From Xylanibacter brevis ATCC 19188 (GTDB lineage: Bacteria; Bacteroidota; Bacteroidia; Bacteroidales; Bacteroidaceae): a stretch of DNA of 64,000 nt. Under the pieces are notes generated by a model. The model ran no database searches, was not told the origin of the DNA, and saw only the letters and a list, made by a program, of their open reading frames with translations. Each line of letters begins with the position of its first letter. The first letter of the stretch is position 1. Positions 34,775-44,369 of the stretch are shown here, in pieces. Location: assembly GCF_000621725.1 (NCBI RefSeq), contig NZ_JHXM01000009.1, positions 1 to 64,000 on the forward strand, given 5' to 3'. The position numbers were made by a program, and so were the translations under genes.

Positions 34775-36121
34775 TTAAATACCTGTATAGGTCCATGGTG
34801 TGATTTCCATCAGTTCCTGCTTCACGCTGTCGCTGACATTCAGGTTCTGGATGAACTCATGGATAGTCTCTTCAGTCATCTTCTGGTTAGTACGCGTCAG
34901 AGCCTTCAAAGCCTCGTAGGGTTTAGGATAGCCCTCGCGACGAAGGATGGTCTGAATACCCTCTGCTACGACGGCCCATGTGTTCTCGAGGTCCTCGTGC
35001 AGCTTCTCTTCGTTGAGGATCAGCTTGCGCAGACCTTTCAGTGTGCTTTGGAAAGCAATTAGGGCATGACCCATGGGGACACCTACGTTGCGAAGAACGG
35101 TAGAGTCGGTCAGGTCGCGCTGCAGACGGCTTACTGGCAGTTTCTGAGCCAAGAAGCCCAGCACGGCATTGGCCATACCGAGGTTACCCTCTGAGTTCTC
35201 GTAGTCAATAGGATTGACCTTATGGGGCATAGCGCTAGAACCCACCTCGCCAGCCTTGATCTTCTGTTTGAAGTACTCCATAGAGATGTACATCCAGAAG
35301 TCGCGATCAAGGTCGATGATGATGGTATTGATGCGGCGCATGGCATCAAAGATGGCTGCCAACCAGTCGTAGTTAGAGATCTGAGTGGTGTACTGCTCGC
35401 GCTCAAGACCCAGCTTCTCGCTAACGAAACGGTTGCCAAACTCGCGCCAGTCATACTGAGGATAGGCTACATGATGCGCATTATAATTACCTGTAGCGCC
35501 ACCGAATTTTGCGGTCATTGGCGTCTCCTTCAAAGAGCGAAGCTGCTCTTCCAAACGGTAAACATATACCATCACCTCCTTGCCAAGACGCGTAGGAGAT
35601 GCGGGCTGGCCGTGTGTCTTTGCCAGCATGGGCACCGTCTTCCACTCTTCGGCATAGTCATTCAACTGCTCGATCAGTTCTTCGAGCAGAGGGCAGTAAA
35701 CATTCTCGAGTGCCTCCTTGATAGAGAGGGGCACACTCGTGTTGTTGATGTCCTGCGAGGTGAGACCAAAGTGAATAAACTCTTTGTACTGGTCAAGATT
35801 TCCAATGGCGTCTAGTTTCTCTTTGATGAAATACTCCACGGCCTTCACATCGTGGTTTGTTACCGATTCAATCTCTTTCACACGCTGTGCTTCCGCTGGT
35901 GTAAACTGGCGATAGATGTCGCGCAACGTCTCAAAAAGTGAATGATCGAAATCCTGAAGACCTGGTAAAGGCAGTTCACATAGTGCAATAAAGTACTCTA
36001 TTTCCACACGAATGCGATAGCGAATCAACGCATATTCTGAGAAATACTCGCTCAATGGCTCTGTCTTACCCCGATAGCGACCATCTATAGGCGAGATGGC
36101 CGTCAATAAATTAAATTCCAT
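34775..36121 (-). CDS. purB: Adenylosuccinate lyase
   Basis: The 448-residue enzyme belongs to the fumarase/aspartase superfamily. It splits adenylosuccinate to AMP and fumarate, and SAICAR to AICAR, in purine synthesis. Visible signatures are the flexible signature loop GSSAMPHKVNPIDYENSEGN, FGLTSQDINNTSVPLS in the first conserved region and AKTHGQPASPTRLGKE in the second. It starts MEFNLLTAISPIDGRYRGKT, the usual N-terminus. A TACCTTTG -7 element lies at 36154-36161 on the minus strand. The pseudouridine synthase follows 74 bp downstream. Length is typical. Confidence 0.96.
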   Translation of the reverse strand: MEFNLLTAISPIDGRYRGKTEPLSEYFSEYALIRYRIRVEIEYFIALCELPLPGLQDFDHSLFETLRDIYRQFTPAEAQRVKEIESVTNHDVKAVEYFIKEKLDAIGNLDQYKEFIHFGLTSQDINNTSVPLSIKEALENVYCPLLEELIEQLNDYAEEWKTVPMLAKTHGQPASPTRLGKEVMVYVYRLEEQLRSLKETPMTAKFGGATGNYNAHHVAYPQYDWREFGNRFVSEKLGLEREQYTTQISNYDWLAAIFDAMRRINTIIIDLDRDFWMYISMEYFKQKIKAGEVGSSAMPHKVNPIDYENSEGNLGMANAVLGFLAQKLPVSRLQRDLTDSTVLRNVGVPMGHALIAFQSTLKGLRKLILNEEKLHEDLENTWAVVAEGIQTILRREGYPKPYEALKALTRTNQKMTEETIHEFIQNLNVSDSVKQELMEITPWTYTGI

Positions 36122-36237
36122 GATACTCTTATAGATAATTATCTTTCAGCGTGCAAAGGTAAGCATAATTATTAAAAATGAAGAAGATAGAATTAAGAAA
36201 TGCATCTGTTTTAGTATTTTTTTTGTTTTGAGGACAC

Positions 36238-36267
36238 AAAAAAAGTTGCAACCTCACGATTGCAACT
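36238..36267 (-). terminator. Terminator after the tRNA-Val pair
   Basis: AGTTGCAA (36244-36251) pairs with TTGCAACT (36260-36267); TTTTTT follows on the minus strand. It lies 8 nt after the second tRNA. Confidence 0.8.
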
Positions 36268-36274
36268 TCTTTTG

Positions 36275-36349
36275 TGGGCGCTGAGGGATTCGAACCCCCG
36301 ACCCTCTGCTTGTAAGGCAGATGCTCTGAACCAACTGAGCTAAGCGCCC
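36275..36349 (-). tRNA. tRNA-Val (anticodon UAC), second of two
   Basis: The 75-nt minus-strand sequence begins GGGCGCTTAGCTCAGTTGG and folds as a cloverleaf. The acceptor stem is GGGCGCT/AGCGCCC. The anticodon arm is CTGCC-TTACAAG-GGCAG with anticodon TAC, and the T-arm is GGGGGTTCGAATCCC. CCA is not encoded. It is identical to the copy at 36383-36457, separated by 33 bp, and both share one promoter and one terminator. Confidence 0.95.
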
Positions 36350-36382
36350 TAACTTACTTAAAGAAAAAGGTTTTTACTTGAG

Positions 36383-36457
36383 TGGGCGCTGAGGGATTCG
36401 AACCCCCGACCCTCTGCTTGTAAGGCAGATGCTCTGAACCAACTGAGCTAAGCGCCC
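36383..36457 (-). tRNA. tRNA-Val (anticodon UAC), first of two
   Basis: Same 75-nt sequence as the copy at 36275-36349. It is promoter-proximal. It decodes GUA and GUG, and other Val codons depending on modification. Only the coding sequence is duplicated; the 33-bp spacer differs from the flanks. Confidence 0.95.
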
Positions 36458-36477
36458 TTTCTTTTCGTAAGCGGGTG

Positions 36478-36508
36478 CAAAGGTAAGGAGTTTTTTTGAT
36501 TCCACCAA
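36478..36508 (-). promoter_or_regulatory. Promoter for the tRNA-Val operon
   Basis: TTG (36506-36508) and TACCTTTG (36478-36485) on the minus strand, 20 nt apart. Transcription would begin about 17 nt before the first tRNA. Confidence 0.7.
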
Positions 36509-36541
36509 ATAAATTCCAAAGTTTTTTCAATAAATGCCTAA

Positions 36542-36577
36542 AAAAAGTGCTCTCACCCTGTTTTTCGGGGTGAGAGC
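36542..36577 (-). terminator. Rho-independent terminator after the GH127 operon
   Basis: GCTCTCACCC (36549-36558) pairs with GGGTGAGAGC (36568-36577); a T-run follows on the minus strand. It lies 30 bp after the GH127 stop. Confidence 0.85.
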
Positions 36578-36606
36578 AACCAAAATCTCTTTGTATTATC
36601 ACTTTT

Positions 36607-38676
36607 TTATTCGCATCCCTCAATGCGGGTCTTCACATCTGCTTTCGGGAACGAAGTGATACGAAGACGTGCAGCGCCCATAGGTACCAGCTGCAATGGC
36701 TTCACTTCATCCGAGCGTTTTGCGAAACAGGTGGGCAGCAAATCGGTCATGCCTGTAGCATCCATCCCCCAAGAAGGAATCTGGCGTCCTTTGGCACTGA
36801 ACTGAAGAGGAACGTTCTCGAGCGTGAAAGGATAATTATCAGTTGGCCAAGGACGATGCTCCACCTGAATATCCTTTGGCAACTGTTCGTCCATCTGCAG
36901 TGCATAGTTCCAATCGGAAGCAGCATAGATTTCATAAGCAGGCCACAAGCCGGCATCCACGCCCTCCTGCCAATGAGAGTCGTCTTGTACAATCTCCTTA
37001 TCACGACTGTCTCGTTGTTGGTAGCGCTCAGCAATCTTCAACGAGAGCGTGAGTGGACCATAGTTCACGCTGACACTCGATTTGTTCTTCTGCCAAGTAC
37101 GTGTTGTGATGCTCATGGGCATCTTCAGCACAACCTCGTCGCCATCGTTCCAGGTGCGTTCGATACATACAAAACGTCCATTGGCAGCTGTCAGATTGCT
37201 CAGCGGGGTGCCGTTGACGCTGATTGCCGTTTGGTCTGACCATGCAGGGATTCGGAGATAGAGCGGGAAGTCTACTGCTTTCGAAGTCGCTATCTTCAGT
37301 ACCACTTGTTCTTCGAAGGGGTACTTAGTCGTTTCAGTGAGTCGAATCTCCTGGCCATTAGAAACGAGCGCAGTGGTCTCACTTTCTGAATACAACATCG
37401 TTGCAAGTCCACCATCGGTTGTGGCCATCACCAGATGTTCCGTGAAATAAGGCCAGCCCATACCATGATTATGCTGACAGCAGCGACTACTGAAAGGACT
37501 CATCGACAGCATGCCGCGCAGACTATTATCGATACTTGGAGCATGATTCTTTCCATCACTGATAGCCATATTAGGAGAGGTGATATATCGCAGTGCACGC
37601 ATATCGCTGGTCAAGGCTGCGGGCAGGGTATTGAAAGCCACTTCCTCACAATGGTCTGCCCAGAACGGATCGCCCGTGATGCCCATCATCATCTCGTCAC
37701 TTGCCATCTGTTCAACAACAGCACAGGTCTCAGCGCCTTGACGCGGATCAGTATAACCCAAGCGGGCATTCTCATCGGCACCAAACATTCCGCCAGGCAC
37801 CTGACCATAGCGTTGGCGCATGGTTTGATGATTCTCGTAAGCAGCCTGCAACATCTGGTCATCACCATTATATATATAATAGGTGGCAGGCTCACGAAAT
37901 CCTTGCGCCACATTCACGCCATGCCAGTTGGGAAGGTCGTTCTTTAATGTCCAGTCAACGCCACAACGGTGCAACTTATCAATAAGGGGAAGAATAGACT
38001 TGTCGCCGGTATGATTATAAAGCCATACCACACTCCATTCGTTATCACTGCCGCGTTTTGACTGCCACAGACCTTTCAGGAAATGCTCATCGGGAATGGT
38101 CAGTTCCCATTTGAAATAATTGGTCATTGCTGTCAGCACACGCTCGTCACCGCTATATTCATAATAGGTCTGCAATGCCCATAACATTGGCATCTTAGCC
38201 CAAAGGTCGGGTGTGTTAGGATCGCCATCGGTGCCGCTTGGTCCCAGTTCACCGTTGGCCTTCAAGTGAGACAGCACGGCATCGAACCATACCTGTGCTT
38301 CAGCCTTCAACGTCTCATCATCCAGGATATAGGCCAGAGAAGAATAGCCGCGGAGCCAATAGGGCACCTCCTCCCATCCATGATCCCCTTTATCAGAAAG
38401 CCATTGGTTGTTGCGTTTGTCCAACCAGGCACTCACCGTACCCAACTGGCCATTTAGACCATCACGCTGACGGTTCAACATCTCGCGCAACCAACCGCGT
38501 GGCTGCACCTTTCCCACAGGCAACTTCAACAACCGGCCGCCATGTAAGGGTGCACGATAGGATGAATAGTTGACCATCATTCCCATCGCCGGACGATCAA
38601 CAACAGACACTTTCTGCTGAGCGGCCAACGGCAATGATGCCAACAATACATAGAACAATGCTAATTTCTTTTTCAT
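36607..38676 (-). CDS. Secreted GH127-family glycosidase (beta-L-arabinofuranosidase type)
   Basis: The 689-residue enzyme has a signal peptide (MKKKLALFYVLLASLPLAAQ) and an (alpha/alpha)6 barrel of the GH127/DUF1680 type, followed by beta-sandwich domains. The zinc-bound cysteine site of this family is visible: Glu316 and Cys318 in GAETCAVVEQ, and Cys399-Cys400 in SSRCCQHNHG, the second pair supplying the nucleophile by analogy with bifidobacterial HypBA1. Known members release terminal beta-L-arabinofuranose from plant glycans, though the wider clan has other specificities. It starts 19 bp after the stop of the small domain protein, forming a two-gene operon. Confidence 0.87.
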   Translation of the reverse strand: MKKKLALFYVLLASLPLAAQQKVSVVDRPAMGMMVNYSSYRAPLHGGRLLKLPVGKVQPRGWLREMLNRQRDGLNGQLGTVSAWLDKRNNQWLSDKGDHGWEEVPYWLRGYSSLAYILDDETLKAEAQVWFDAVLSHLKANGELGPSGTDGDPNTPDLWAKMPMLWALQTYYEYSGDERVLTAMTNYFKWELTIPDEHFLKGLWQSKRGSDNEWSVVWLYNHTGDKSILPLIDKLHRCGVDWTLKNDLPNWHGVNVAQGFREPATYYIYNGDDQMLQAAYENHQTMRQRYGQVPGGMFGADENARLGYTDPRQGAETCAVVEQMASDEMMMGITGDPFWADHCEEVAFNTLPAALTSDMRALRYITSPNMAISDGKNHAPSIDNSLRGMLSMSPFSSRCCQHNHGMGWPYFTEHLVMATTDGGLATMLYSESETTALVSNGQEIRLTETTKYPFEEQVVLKIATSKAVDFPLYLRIPAWSDQTAISVNGTPLSNLTAANGRFVCIERTWNDGDEVVLKMPMSITTRTWQKNKSSVSVNYGPLTLSLKIAERYQQRDSRDKEIVQDDSHWQEGVDAGLWPAYEIYAASDWNYALQMDEQLPKDIQVEHRPWPTDNYPFTLENVPLQFSAKGRQIPSWGMDATGMTDLLPTCFAKRSDEVKPLQLVPMGAARLRITSFPKADVKTRIEGCE

Positions 38677-38695
38677 TTCTTGTAAGGTTTTTATT

Positions 38696-39397
38696 TTAGA
38701 ATCTGATTATTTTCTTTGCTATAGTACCATCGCGGACAATAGAGATGCCTTTCCCCGGAACATCTACAGGTTGTCCTGAGAGGTTGAAACATTGGCGCGA
38801 CTGCTGTTCTGGAACAACATCGCAGATGCCAGAAGTACTAAACGAGCCATTGAAATACAAGCCATAATCAATATGGCCACCACCACCGCCTTGCTTCAAG
38901 GATACAGCCAACACATTATCGCCTTCAACAAATAACTTTTTCTGACGAGGTATCAGTACAAAACTATCATAATCATTATCGTTCCACCCTGAGGCGTTCC
39001 AGATGAGCCTACCATTCAAATAGACACTGGGATTCTCATCGTAACTACAAGTCAACACAATCGTTTTGTCCTGAAGTTCTTCCACCTGTTGCTTAGTAAG
39101 CGCAAAATGGCGCCTTACCAATATTGGTTGTAGCTGACTTCCCCACTCTGTCGTCATAAACTGATCGAGACTGTTACTGAGCGGACCTACCCCTTGCACC
39201 CACTCTTCTTCATCCACACAGCGGCCTGCCCATTTATCGGAAGACAAGTCGGCTAACTCATCATTACTATTTAAGAGATAGTAAGCGCAAAGCCAAGGAC
39301 CATCTATGAGCGTTGACAACAACTTGGTCTGCTCTGTTTCCTGCGCATTTAGGGTGCCATAAACAAACACCATCAAAAGAAGTATTAATTGTTTCAT
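38696..39397 (-). CDS. Secreted galactose-binding-like domain protein with sorting tail
   Basis: The ATG at 39397 is chosen because it opens into a signal peptide (MKQLILLLMVFVYGTLNAQ); a longer frame to 39439 would bury it. The 233-residue product has a beta-sandwich like the sugar-binding domains of GH2 enzymes: VRRHFALTKQQVEE, VYLNGRLIWNASGWND and FVEGDNVLAVSLKQGG. It lacks any catalytic domain. The tail CFNLSGQPVDVPGKGISIV is of the sorting kind. It is the first gene of an operon with the GH127 enzyme, so it may bind the same glycan at the cell surface (inference). Confidence 0.7.
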   Translation of the reverse strand: MKQLILLLMVFVYGTLNAQETEQTKLLSTLIDGPWLCAYYLLNSNDELADLSSDKWAGRCVDEEEWVQGVGPLSNSLDQFMTTEWGSQLQPILVRRHFALTKQQVEELQDKTIVLTCSYDENPSVYLNGRLIWNASGWNDNDYDSFVLIPRQKKLFVEGDNVLAVSLKQGGGGGHIDYGLYFNGSFSTSGICDVVPEQQSRQCFNLSGQPVDVPGKGISIVRDGTIAKKIIRF

Positions 39398-39424
39398 CAG
39401 TTTTAAGTTATGGTTTTCACGCCA

Positions 39425-39432
39425 CAAAATTA
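39425..39432 (-). promoter_or_regulatory. Probable -7 element for the GH127 operon
   Basis: TAATTTTG on the minus strand, 27 nt before the ATG at 39397. A TTG at 39450-39452 is 17 nt away, a little short of the consensus. Confidence 0.5.
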
Positions 39433-39500
39433 CGACCAAAGAAACAAAACAATGACAAAAATACAGTCAATAAAAGAAAAAAACAGTTCAATAAAAGACA

Positions 39501-39537
39501 AAAAAAAGAATCCCGTGCGGAAAACCACACGGGATTC
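39501..39537 (-). terminator. Rho-independent terminator after the OmpA-family gene
   Basis: GAATCCCGTG (39508-39517) pairs with CACGGGATTC (39528-39537), and a T-run follows on the minus strand. Confidence 0.85.
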
Positions 39538-39560
39538 AGGAATACTATGTTACGATTAGA

Positions 39561-40697
39561 TTACTTAATCTCAACAGTAGCACGACGATCGTAAGAAGCG
39601 GGCTTCAGGATCTTAACACCACCCTTAGCAACAACTTCGATCTTAGATGCGTCAACACCCATCTTAACCAGCTCAGCCTTAACGGTGTTAGCACGCTTCT
39701 CAGAAAGCTTCTGGTTGAAAGCAGCGCTACCAGTCTTAGCATCAGCGTAACCAGTTACGACGATAGTCTTGTCGTTGGCCTTAGCAGCCTCAGCGAGGTT
39801 CTTAACGTTTACGAGGTCCTTCTTAGAAGCAACCTTAGACTTACCGATGTTGAAGAATACTGATACGGGAGCAACAGCAACCTCCTTAACGGTAACAGTC
39901 TTTGCCTCGGGGCACTTGTGGTTCTTGATGATGTTGTTCAGACGGTCGTTCTCCTCGCCAGCAGCACGGAGCTGATCGTTCAGACCATCGATCTCGCTCT
40001 GCATGAGAGCCTTGATAGCGTCAACATCGGGAACCTTATCAAATGTACCCTTACCCAGGTTGTAGGTCAAACCAACCTCAACGCTAACGGTACGGTCCTT
40101 CTGCTCGAGGTTCCAGCGCTTTCCAGCACGTGGGAAGTTAGCACCGTCGAAGTCAGTCTCATGACCACCAAATGCGAGGTCGAGGTTGACTGCCAACTTT
40201 CTGCTTACCTTGAAAGTATTCAGGATACCGAAGTTCAGACCCATAGCATACTGATCGTAGCTCATGTTGCGAGAAACGCTACCACCGAAGTAAGGAATGA
40301 AGTTCCAGATACGATCGGGATTGTAACCGCAGAACATGTTGCTCAGATTGAACAGAACCTGCTCGTTAGCAGTCCAATACTTATTTGCATTGGTTTCAGC
40401 ATCCTCAGAGATTACGGTGCGACCCCAAATACCATTCACCTTGGTACGAAGACCGAGACCAGGAGTGAACCACTTACCAATAGCAACAGAAGCGCCGAGG
40501 TTTGTGCGGTAGTCCTTCAGCAGACCACGATAAGACTCACCATCGTTATAGAAAGATGTTCCAACGAGGTTAGCCTGTACAAACCAGTTGCTCCAGAATG
40601 AATTGGTTGCTACACTGAACTTCTGTGTAGGCTCGTCCTGTGCCATACCAGCTACAGAAACACTGGCGAAGGCCAGTACCATTAAAATCTTTTTCAT
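39561..40697 (-). CDS. OmpA-family outer-membrane protein
   Basis: The 378-residue protein has a signal peptide (MKKILMVLAFASVSVAGMAQ). A beta-barrel domain spans about residues 22-215 (WTANEQVLFNLSNMFCG, VSVEVGLTYNLGKGTF), then a short coiled coil (about 225-255, MQSEIDGLNDQLRAAGEEND). A C-terminal OmpA domain (about 270-378) follows, with VVTGYADAKTGSAAFNQKLS, then EKRANTVKAEL, which holds the peptidoglycan-binding Asp and Arg. It anchors the outer membrane to the cell wall, as do the abundant OmpA-like proteins of Porphyromonas and Prevotella. It is monocistronic with its own promoter and terminator, which suggests high expression. Confidence 0.92.
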   Translation of the reverse strand: MKKILMVLAFASVSVAGMAQDEPTQKFSVATNSFWSNWFVQANLVGTSFYNDGESYRGLLKDYRTNLGASVAIGKWFTPGLGLRTKVNGIWGRTVISEDAETNANKYWTANEQVLFNLSNMFCGYNPDRIWNFIPYFGGSVSRNMSYDQYAMGLNFGILNTFKVSRKLAVNLDLAFGGHETDFDGANFPRAGKRWNLEQKDRTVSVEVGLTYNLGKGTFDKVPDVDAIKALMQSEIDGLNDQLRAAGEENDRLNNIIKNHKCPEAKTVTVKEVAVAPVSVFFNIGKSKVASKKDLVNVKNLAEAAKANDKTIVVTGYADAKTGSAAFNQKLSEKRANTVKAELVKMGVDASKIEVVAKGGVKILKPASYDRRATVEIK

Positions 40698-40744
40698 ACA
40701 ATTTTTATTTTAGAAACGATAATAATTTATTTCATAATTCGCTG

Positions 40745-40775
40745 CAAAAGTAGATAAAATAATTAGAACTTCCAA
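40745..40775 (-). promoter_or_regulatory. Promoter for the OmpA-family gene
   Basis: TTG (40773-40775) and TACTTTTG (40745-40752) on the minus strand, 20 nt apart, about 44 nt of leader. Confidence 0.7.
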
Positions 40776-40862
40776 CAAAAAAGCATAACAAAATGCATTT
40801 TACATGTTAATTTCCTTTAAAAAAGATGCAAATGCGAGCCTTTTCGCTAATTTTTTAACATT

Positions 40863-42686
40863 TTACCCTAACATTTGTTCTATATCATGTTGCGGCAAAA
40901 TGCAAAGGATGGCGCGGCCATCGGGCGTGTAATTTACATTACTACAGGCAAATAGTTGATTGACAATGCCCTCCATCTCGTCGTTCGAGAGCACCTGACC
41001 TTGCGACACTGCTGAATGGCGAGCCATGCTGAGGGCCAACGAAGCATGCATCTGTTCGGTAGAACTTACGCCATGTTCAATTGCGTCAGACACAACACTA
41101 CGAAACAGGTTGACAGGATCCACATCATCGAGTTCGGCTGGAACACCGTTGATGGCAAAACTGCCACCACCGAGATCGCTAACCTCAAAACCCATAGATG
41201 CCAACTCAGGAATCATGGTTTGCAGAACCACGGCATTTGAAGGCGAGAATTCCACAGCCTCTGGGAACAAGATGCGCTGGCTCTTGCCCGACTGATTCTT
41301 CAACTGCTCCATATAGCGCTCGTAGCGAATGCGTATATCTGCTCGCTGCTGATCAATAATCATCAAACCCGACTTCACAGCAGTCATGATATAACGCCCC
41401 TTATACTGATAGTGAGCCGGTGACTTCTCTTCCACCAGCAAAGCATTACTCTCTTCCGAGTAGAATGGCTCTTTGCTATCAACAAACAAGTCCGTCTCTT
41501 CGGGCATTGGTTTCGAAATAGCTTCCTGATACAGTTTCTCCCAATCAGGGGTCACCGATGGTTTCTCTGGTGTACTACTAAACGGATTGTAGGAAGAGTT
41601 ATACGAGACCTTGGGCATCTGGATAGCATCACGCTGGGCATCGAACACAGGAATCTCTGGGCGACCTTCGGTATCAAAATCGATGGAAGGTACCTCGCAG
41701 AACTTACCGATCGAGTCCTTGACAGCAGCTACGAGTATCTGCCAGATGCTCTGCTCGTTTTCAAACTTAATCTCAGTCTTCGTGGGATGTATATTCACGT
41801 CAATATCGGCCGGACTTACTTCAAAATAGATAAAGTAAGGCACCTGCATACCAACAGGAATCAGGCGTTCGAAAGCGGTGATGATGGCTTTATGGAAATA
41901 GGCATGCTTCATGAAGCGGCCATTCACAAAGAAATAGTCGTTACCTCCCTTTTTCTTAGCAGACTCGGGCTTACCCACAAAACCTGTGATATTACACAAA
42001 GCCGTCTCTACAGACACTGGCAGTAGATCATGATTCAGTTTCTTGCCAAAGACATCCGTGATACGCTGGCGCAGAGAGCCAGCCTTCAGGTTCATAATCT
42101 CCTGACCATTGCTATACATCACAAAGTTGATGTCAGGATAGACCAGCACGATGCGTTCAAAAGCAGTGAGGATGTTATTAAGTTCGGTAGCATTAGTCTT
42201 CAGAAACTTTCTGCGAGCTGGCACGTTGAAGAACAAGTTCTCCACCTTGAAGTTGCAGCCCACCGGACAAGCCACTGGCTCATGTCCAACTACACGTGAA
42301 GCATTCAAGGTCAGACGGGTGCCAATATCCTCTCCCTCCATACGTGTGGTCAGTTCCACCTGTGAGACTGCAGCAATCGAAGGCAGTGCCTCACCACGAA
42401 AGCCCATGGTGTGAAGTGCAAAGAGATCATCAGCCTGACGGATCTTTGAAGTAGCATGACGTTCGAAAGCCAAACGGGCATCCGTCTCCGACATACCACA
42501 TCCGTCATCGATGACCTGTATGGATGTTCTGCCTGCATCAACCACCAGCACACGGATATTCTTAGCACCGGCATCGACAGCATTCTCTACCAGTTCCTTA
42601 ATGACCGAAGCAGGACGCTGAATCACCTCGCCAGCAGCAATCTGGTTAGCGACGGAGTCAGGCAACAGTTGAATAACATCACTCAT
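40863..42686 (-). CDS. mutL: DNA mismatch repair protein MutL
   Basis: The 607-residue protein has the GHKL ATPase motifs in its first 110 residues: [31 protein letters not shown] and [12 protein letters not shown]. The transducer domain (about 215-330) and a dimerisation domain (about 410-607) follow. It couples MutS mismatch recognition to repair. Where nicking MutL proteins have DQHA(x)2E(x)4E, this one reads [16 protein letters not shown], and its C-terminal tail has no CPHGRP-like motif, so nicking activity is doubtful. It is the last gene of the guaB-PPIase-PPIase-ostA-mutL operon, 15 bp after the ostA-like stop. Confidence 0.95.
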   Translation of the reverse strand: MSDVIQLLPDSVANQIAAGEVIQRPASVIKELVENAVDAGAKNIRVLVVDAGRTSIQVIDDGCGMSETDARLAFERHATSKIRQADDLFALHTMGFRGEALPSIAAVSQVELTTRMEGEDIGTRLTLNASRVVGHEPVACPVGCNFKVENLFFNVPARRKFLKTNATELNNILTAFERIVLVYPDINFVMYSNGQEIMNLKAGSLRQRITDVFGKKLNHDLLPVSVETALCNITGFVGKPESAKKKGGNDYFFVNGRFMKHAYFHKAIITAFERLIPVGMQVPYFIYFEVSPADIDVNIHPTKTEIKFENEQSIWQILVAAVKDSIGKFCEVPSIDFDTEGRPEIPVFDAQRDAIQMPKVSYNSSYNPFSSTPEKPSVTPDWEKLYQEAISKPMPEETDLFVDSKEPFYSEESNALLVEEKSPAHYQYKGRYIMTAVKSGLMIIDQQRADIRIRYERYMEQLKNQSGKSQRILFPEAVEFSPSNAVVLQTMIPELASMGFEVSDLGGGSFAINGVPAELDDVDPVNLFRSVVSDAIEHGVSSTEQMHASLALSMARHSAVSQGQVLSNDEMEGIVNQLFACSNVNYTPDGRAILCILPQHDIEQMLG

Positions 42687-42701
42687 AGTATATTTTCTCT
42701 C

Positions 42702-44369
42702 CTATTCATTAAATGCTCTGGAAGTCCCCTTACGGTTCGATTCCTTACGTTTCTGTATTTTCAGTTCGGTGCCAGCCTTCTTAGGACGCCAATTGAAAAT
42801 ATCATCCTTCGACAACGGGCGCACATAATCGAACCATGCAAAGCGTTCCAGAAAACGCTTCTTAGGTGGTATCTGCGACATCGGGTACATGGTACCATCG
42901 GCCTTGGGCGCCCATATCTTCTGTAACTTGCGCTTCTCCATGAACATCTTCAGTTCGCTGGTTTGCATACTCACAAGTCCTACATACGAACTGTCCGACT
43001 CCTCAACGGGGTAATAGACCACCTCCACGTTATCCACAGCTCTACCCTCACGAATGTCTCCTTTCTCAAAGAAAGCAAACATATCCTTCGAGGATATCTG
43101 GTTGTAGAGCCTATCCTCGGGCAACTTCTCGATGGAAAGCGCCTGTCCCAACACATTGGCATGATCCAGCACAGAGTCTTTCATGAAGACCTGAATACGT
43201 TCACCCAACAACTGCTGGTTCTGATTCCAGACAATAGGATCATGATAAAGCGTCATGCAAGAGTCTTTCGACTCATACACCAGCGAATCGCAGACAGCCT
43301 GTACGTCAACACGAAACGCGCGTACCTTATTATACGCGTGTATCACGCGATAGACCGAGTCAGTATTAATATTATATGTGAACACCTTGAAGGTGTCGGC
43401 ATGCATATACAGTGAATCGCGCTGCGAGAAGTCTATCACCACGGCACTATCCGTACACAAGGCATAGCCGATGCTATCCTCATAATGACCATAATTACAG
43501 AGCAGGCGGTTCTTGTTCACCGAGTCTGTATAGACCACATGGCCAAATCCCTCGTTAACGCCCGTCTTTCCATTATGCCACAGACTATCGGCCGTCAGCT
43601 CACGACCCTCGTTTCTCAACACCGAGCGGTCCAACAATTCAGCCACTTCTGTATCGGTGTTATAAAAACCCAACTCCGAGTAAATCTTACTATCGCCCGA
43701 CACGATGTTGGATGGTCCAACGATTTGCGCTTGTTTCGAACGCGTGTTGTAATACAGCGAGTCGGTGGTCAGGTGAAAACGCTTATCATCCATAACGACA
43801 TGATAATAGAACACCGCCATTTTCGTGTCCGTATGATATTCTCCCCAGTCACTTGTCAGCGTAGTTTCTTTATCCACCAGTTGACCGCCATTCTGGAAAT
43901 AACCCTGATTCCAGATTCTGTCAAAATAGAGCGAATCCGTATAAAGCGTTGTTCCTCGATGCTTCAGCACCACATTATCAAGTGCTTCCAGCATCTGGTC
44001 ATCACCATTATAGTAACCGAAGTCACTGACCAACGACAGAGTGTCGCCTTGCAACATTTTCACATGTCCCCACGCCTCAAACGAATTGTTACCCTCAAAG
44101 AAGTTGGCACTATCACAATAGAGTTTTGCGCCATCATGTTCAAATTCCACATGGCCGCGCAACACCTGAGCATCATTGTTCTGCCAACGGTCGTAGCGCA
44201 GTTCGTCGGCATGAACCAGATAGACCCTTTTCTCCGCTTTCTTCTTGGTCTTGGGTTTCACAGCACCAGTCATAGACGCCGCAAACACCAGGGGCATGCA
44301 GAGCACACACAGAAGCATCATGATGATACTTCTGTGCATAAAATGTTGTATTATGGTCTTAACACTCAT
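42702..44369 (-). CDS. OstA/LptA-like outer-membrane biogenesis protein
   Basis: The 555-residue protein starts at ATG 44369, overlapping the upstream stop by ATGA, and has a signal segment (about 12-32, HRSIIMMLLCVLCMPLVFAA). A repeated beta-strand pattern of the OstA/LptA kind follows, with units such as LRGHVEFEHDGAKLYCDSAN, VLKHRGTTLYTDSLYFD and VSDFGYYNGDDQMLEAL. LptA-type proteins bridge the periplasm to carry lipopolysaccharide. Repeats fill most of the chain, longer than a single LptA domain, a form typical of Bacteroidetes. The operon with chaperone PPIases fits outer-membrane assembly. Confidence 0.82.
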   Translation of the reverse strand: MSVKTIIQHFMHRSIIMMLLCVLCMPLVFAASMTGAVKPKTKKKAEKRVYLVHADELRYDRWQNNDAQVLRGHVEFEHDGAKLYCDSANFFEGNNSFEAWGHVKMLQGDTLSLVSDFGYYNGDDQMLEALDNVVLKHRGTTLYTDSLYFDRIWNQGYFQNGGQLVDKETTLTSDWGEYHTDTKMAVFYYHVVMDDKRFHLTTDSLYYNTRSKQAQIVGPSNIVSGDSKIYSELGFYNTDTEVAELLDRSVLRNEGRELTADSLWHNGKTGVNEGFGHVVYTDSVNKNRLLCNYGHYEDSIGYALCTDSAVVIDFSQRDSLYMHADTFKVFTYNINTDSVYRVIHAYNKVRAFRVDVQAVCDSLVYESKDSCMTLYHDPIVWNQNQQLLGERIQVFMKDSVLDHANVLGQALSIEKLPEDRLYNQISSKDMFAFFEKGDIREGRAVDNVEVVYYPVEESDSSYVGLVSMQTSELKMFMEKRKLQKIWAPKADGTMYPMSQIPPKKRFLERFAWFDYVRPLSKDDIFNWRPKKAGTELKIQKRKESNRKGTSRAFNE

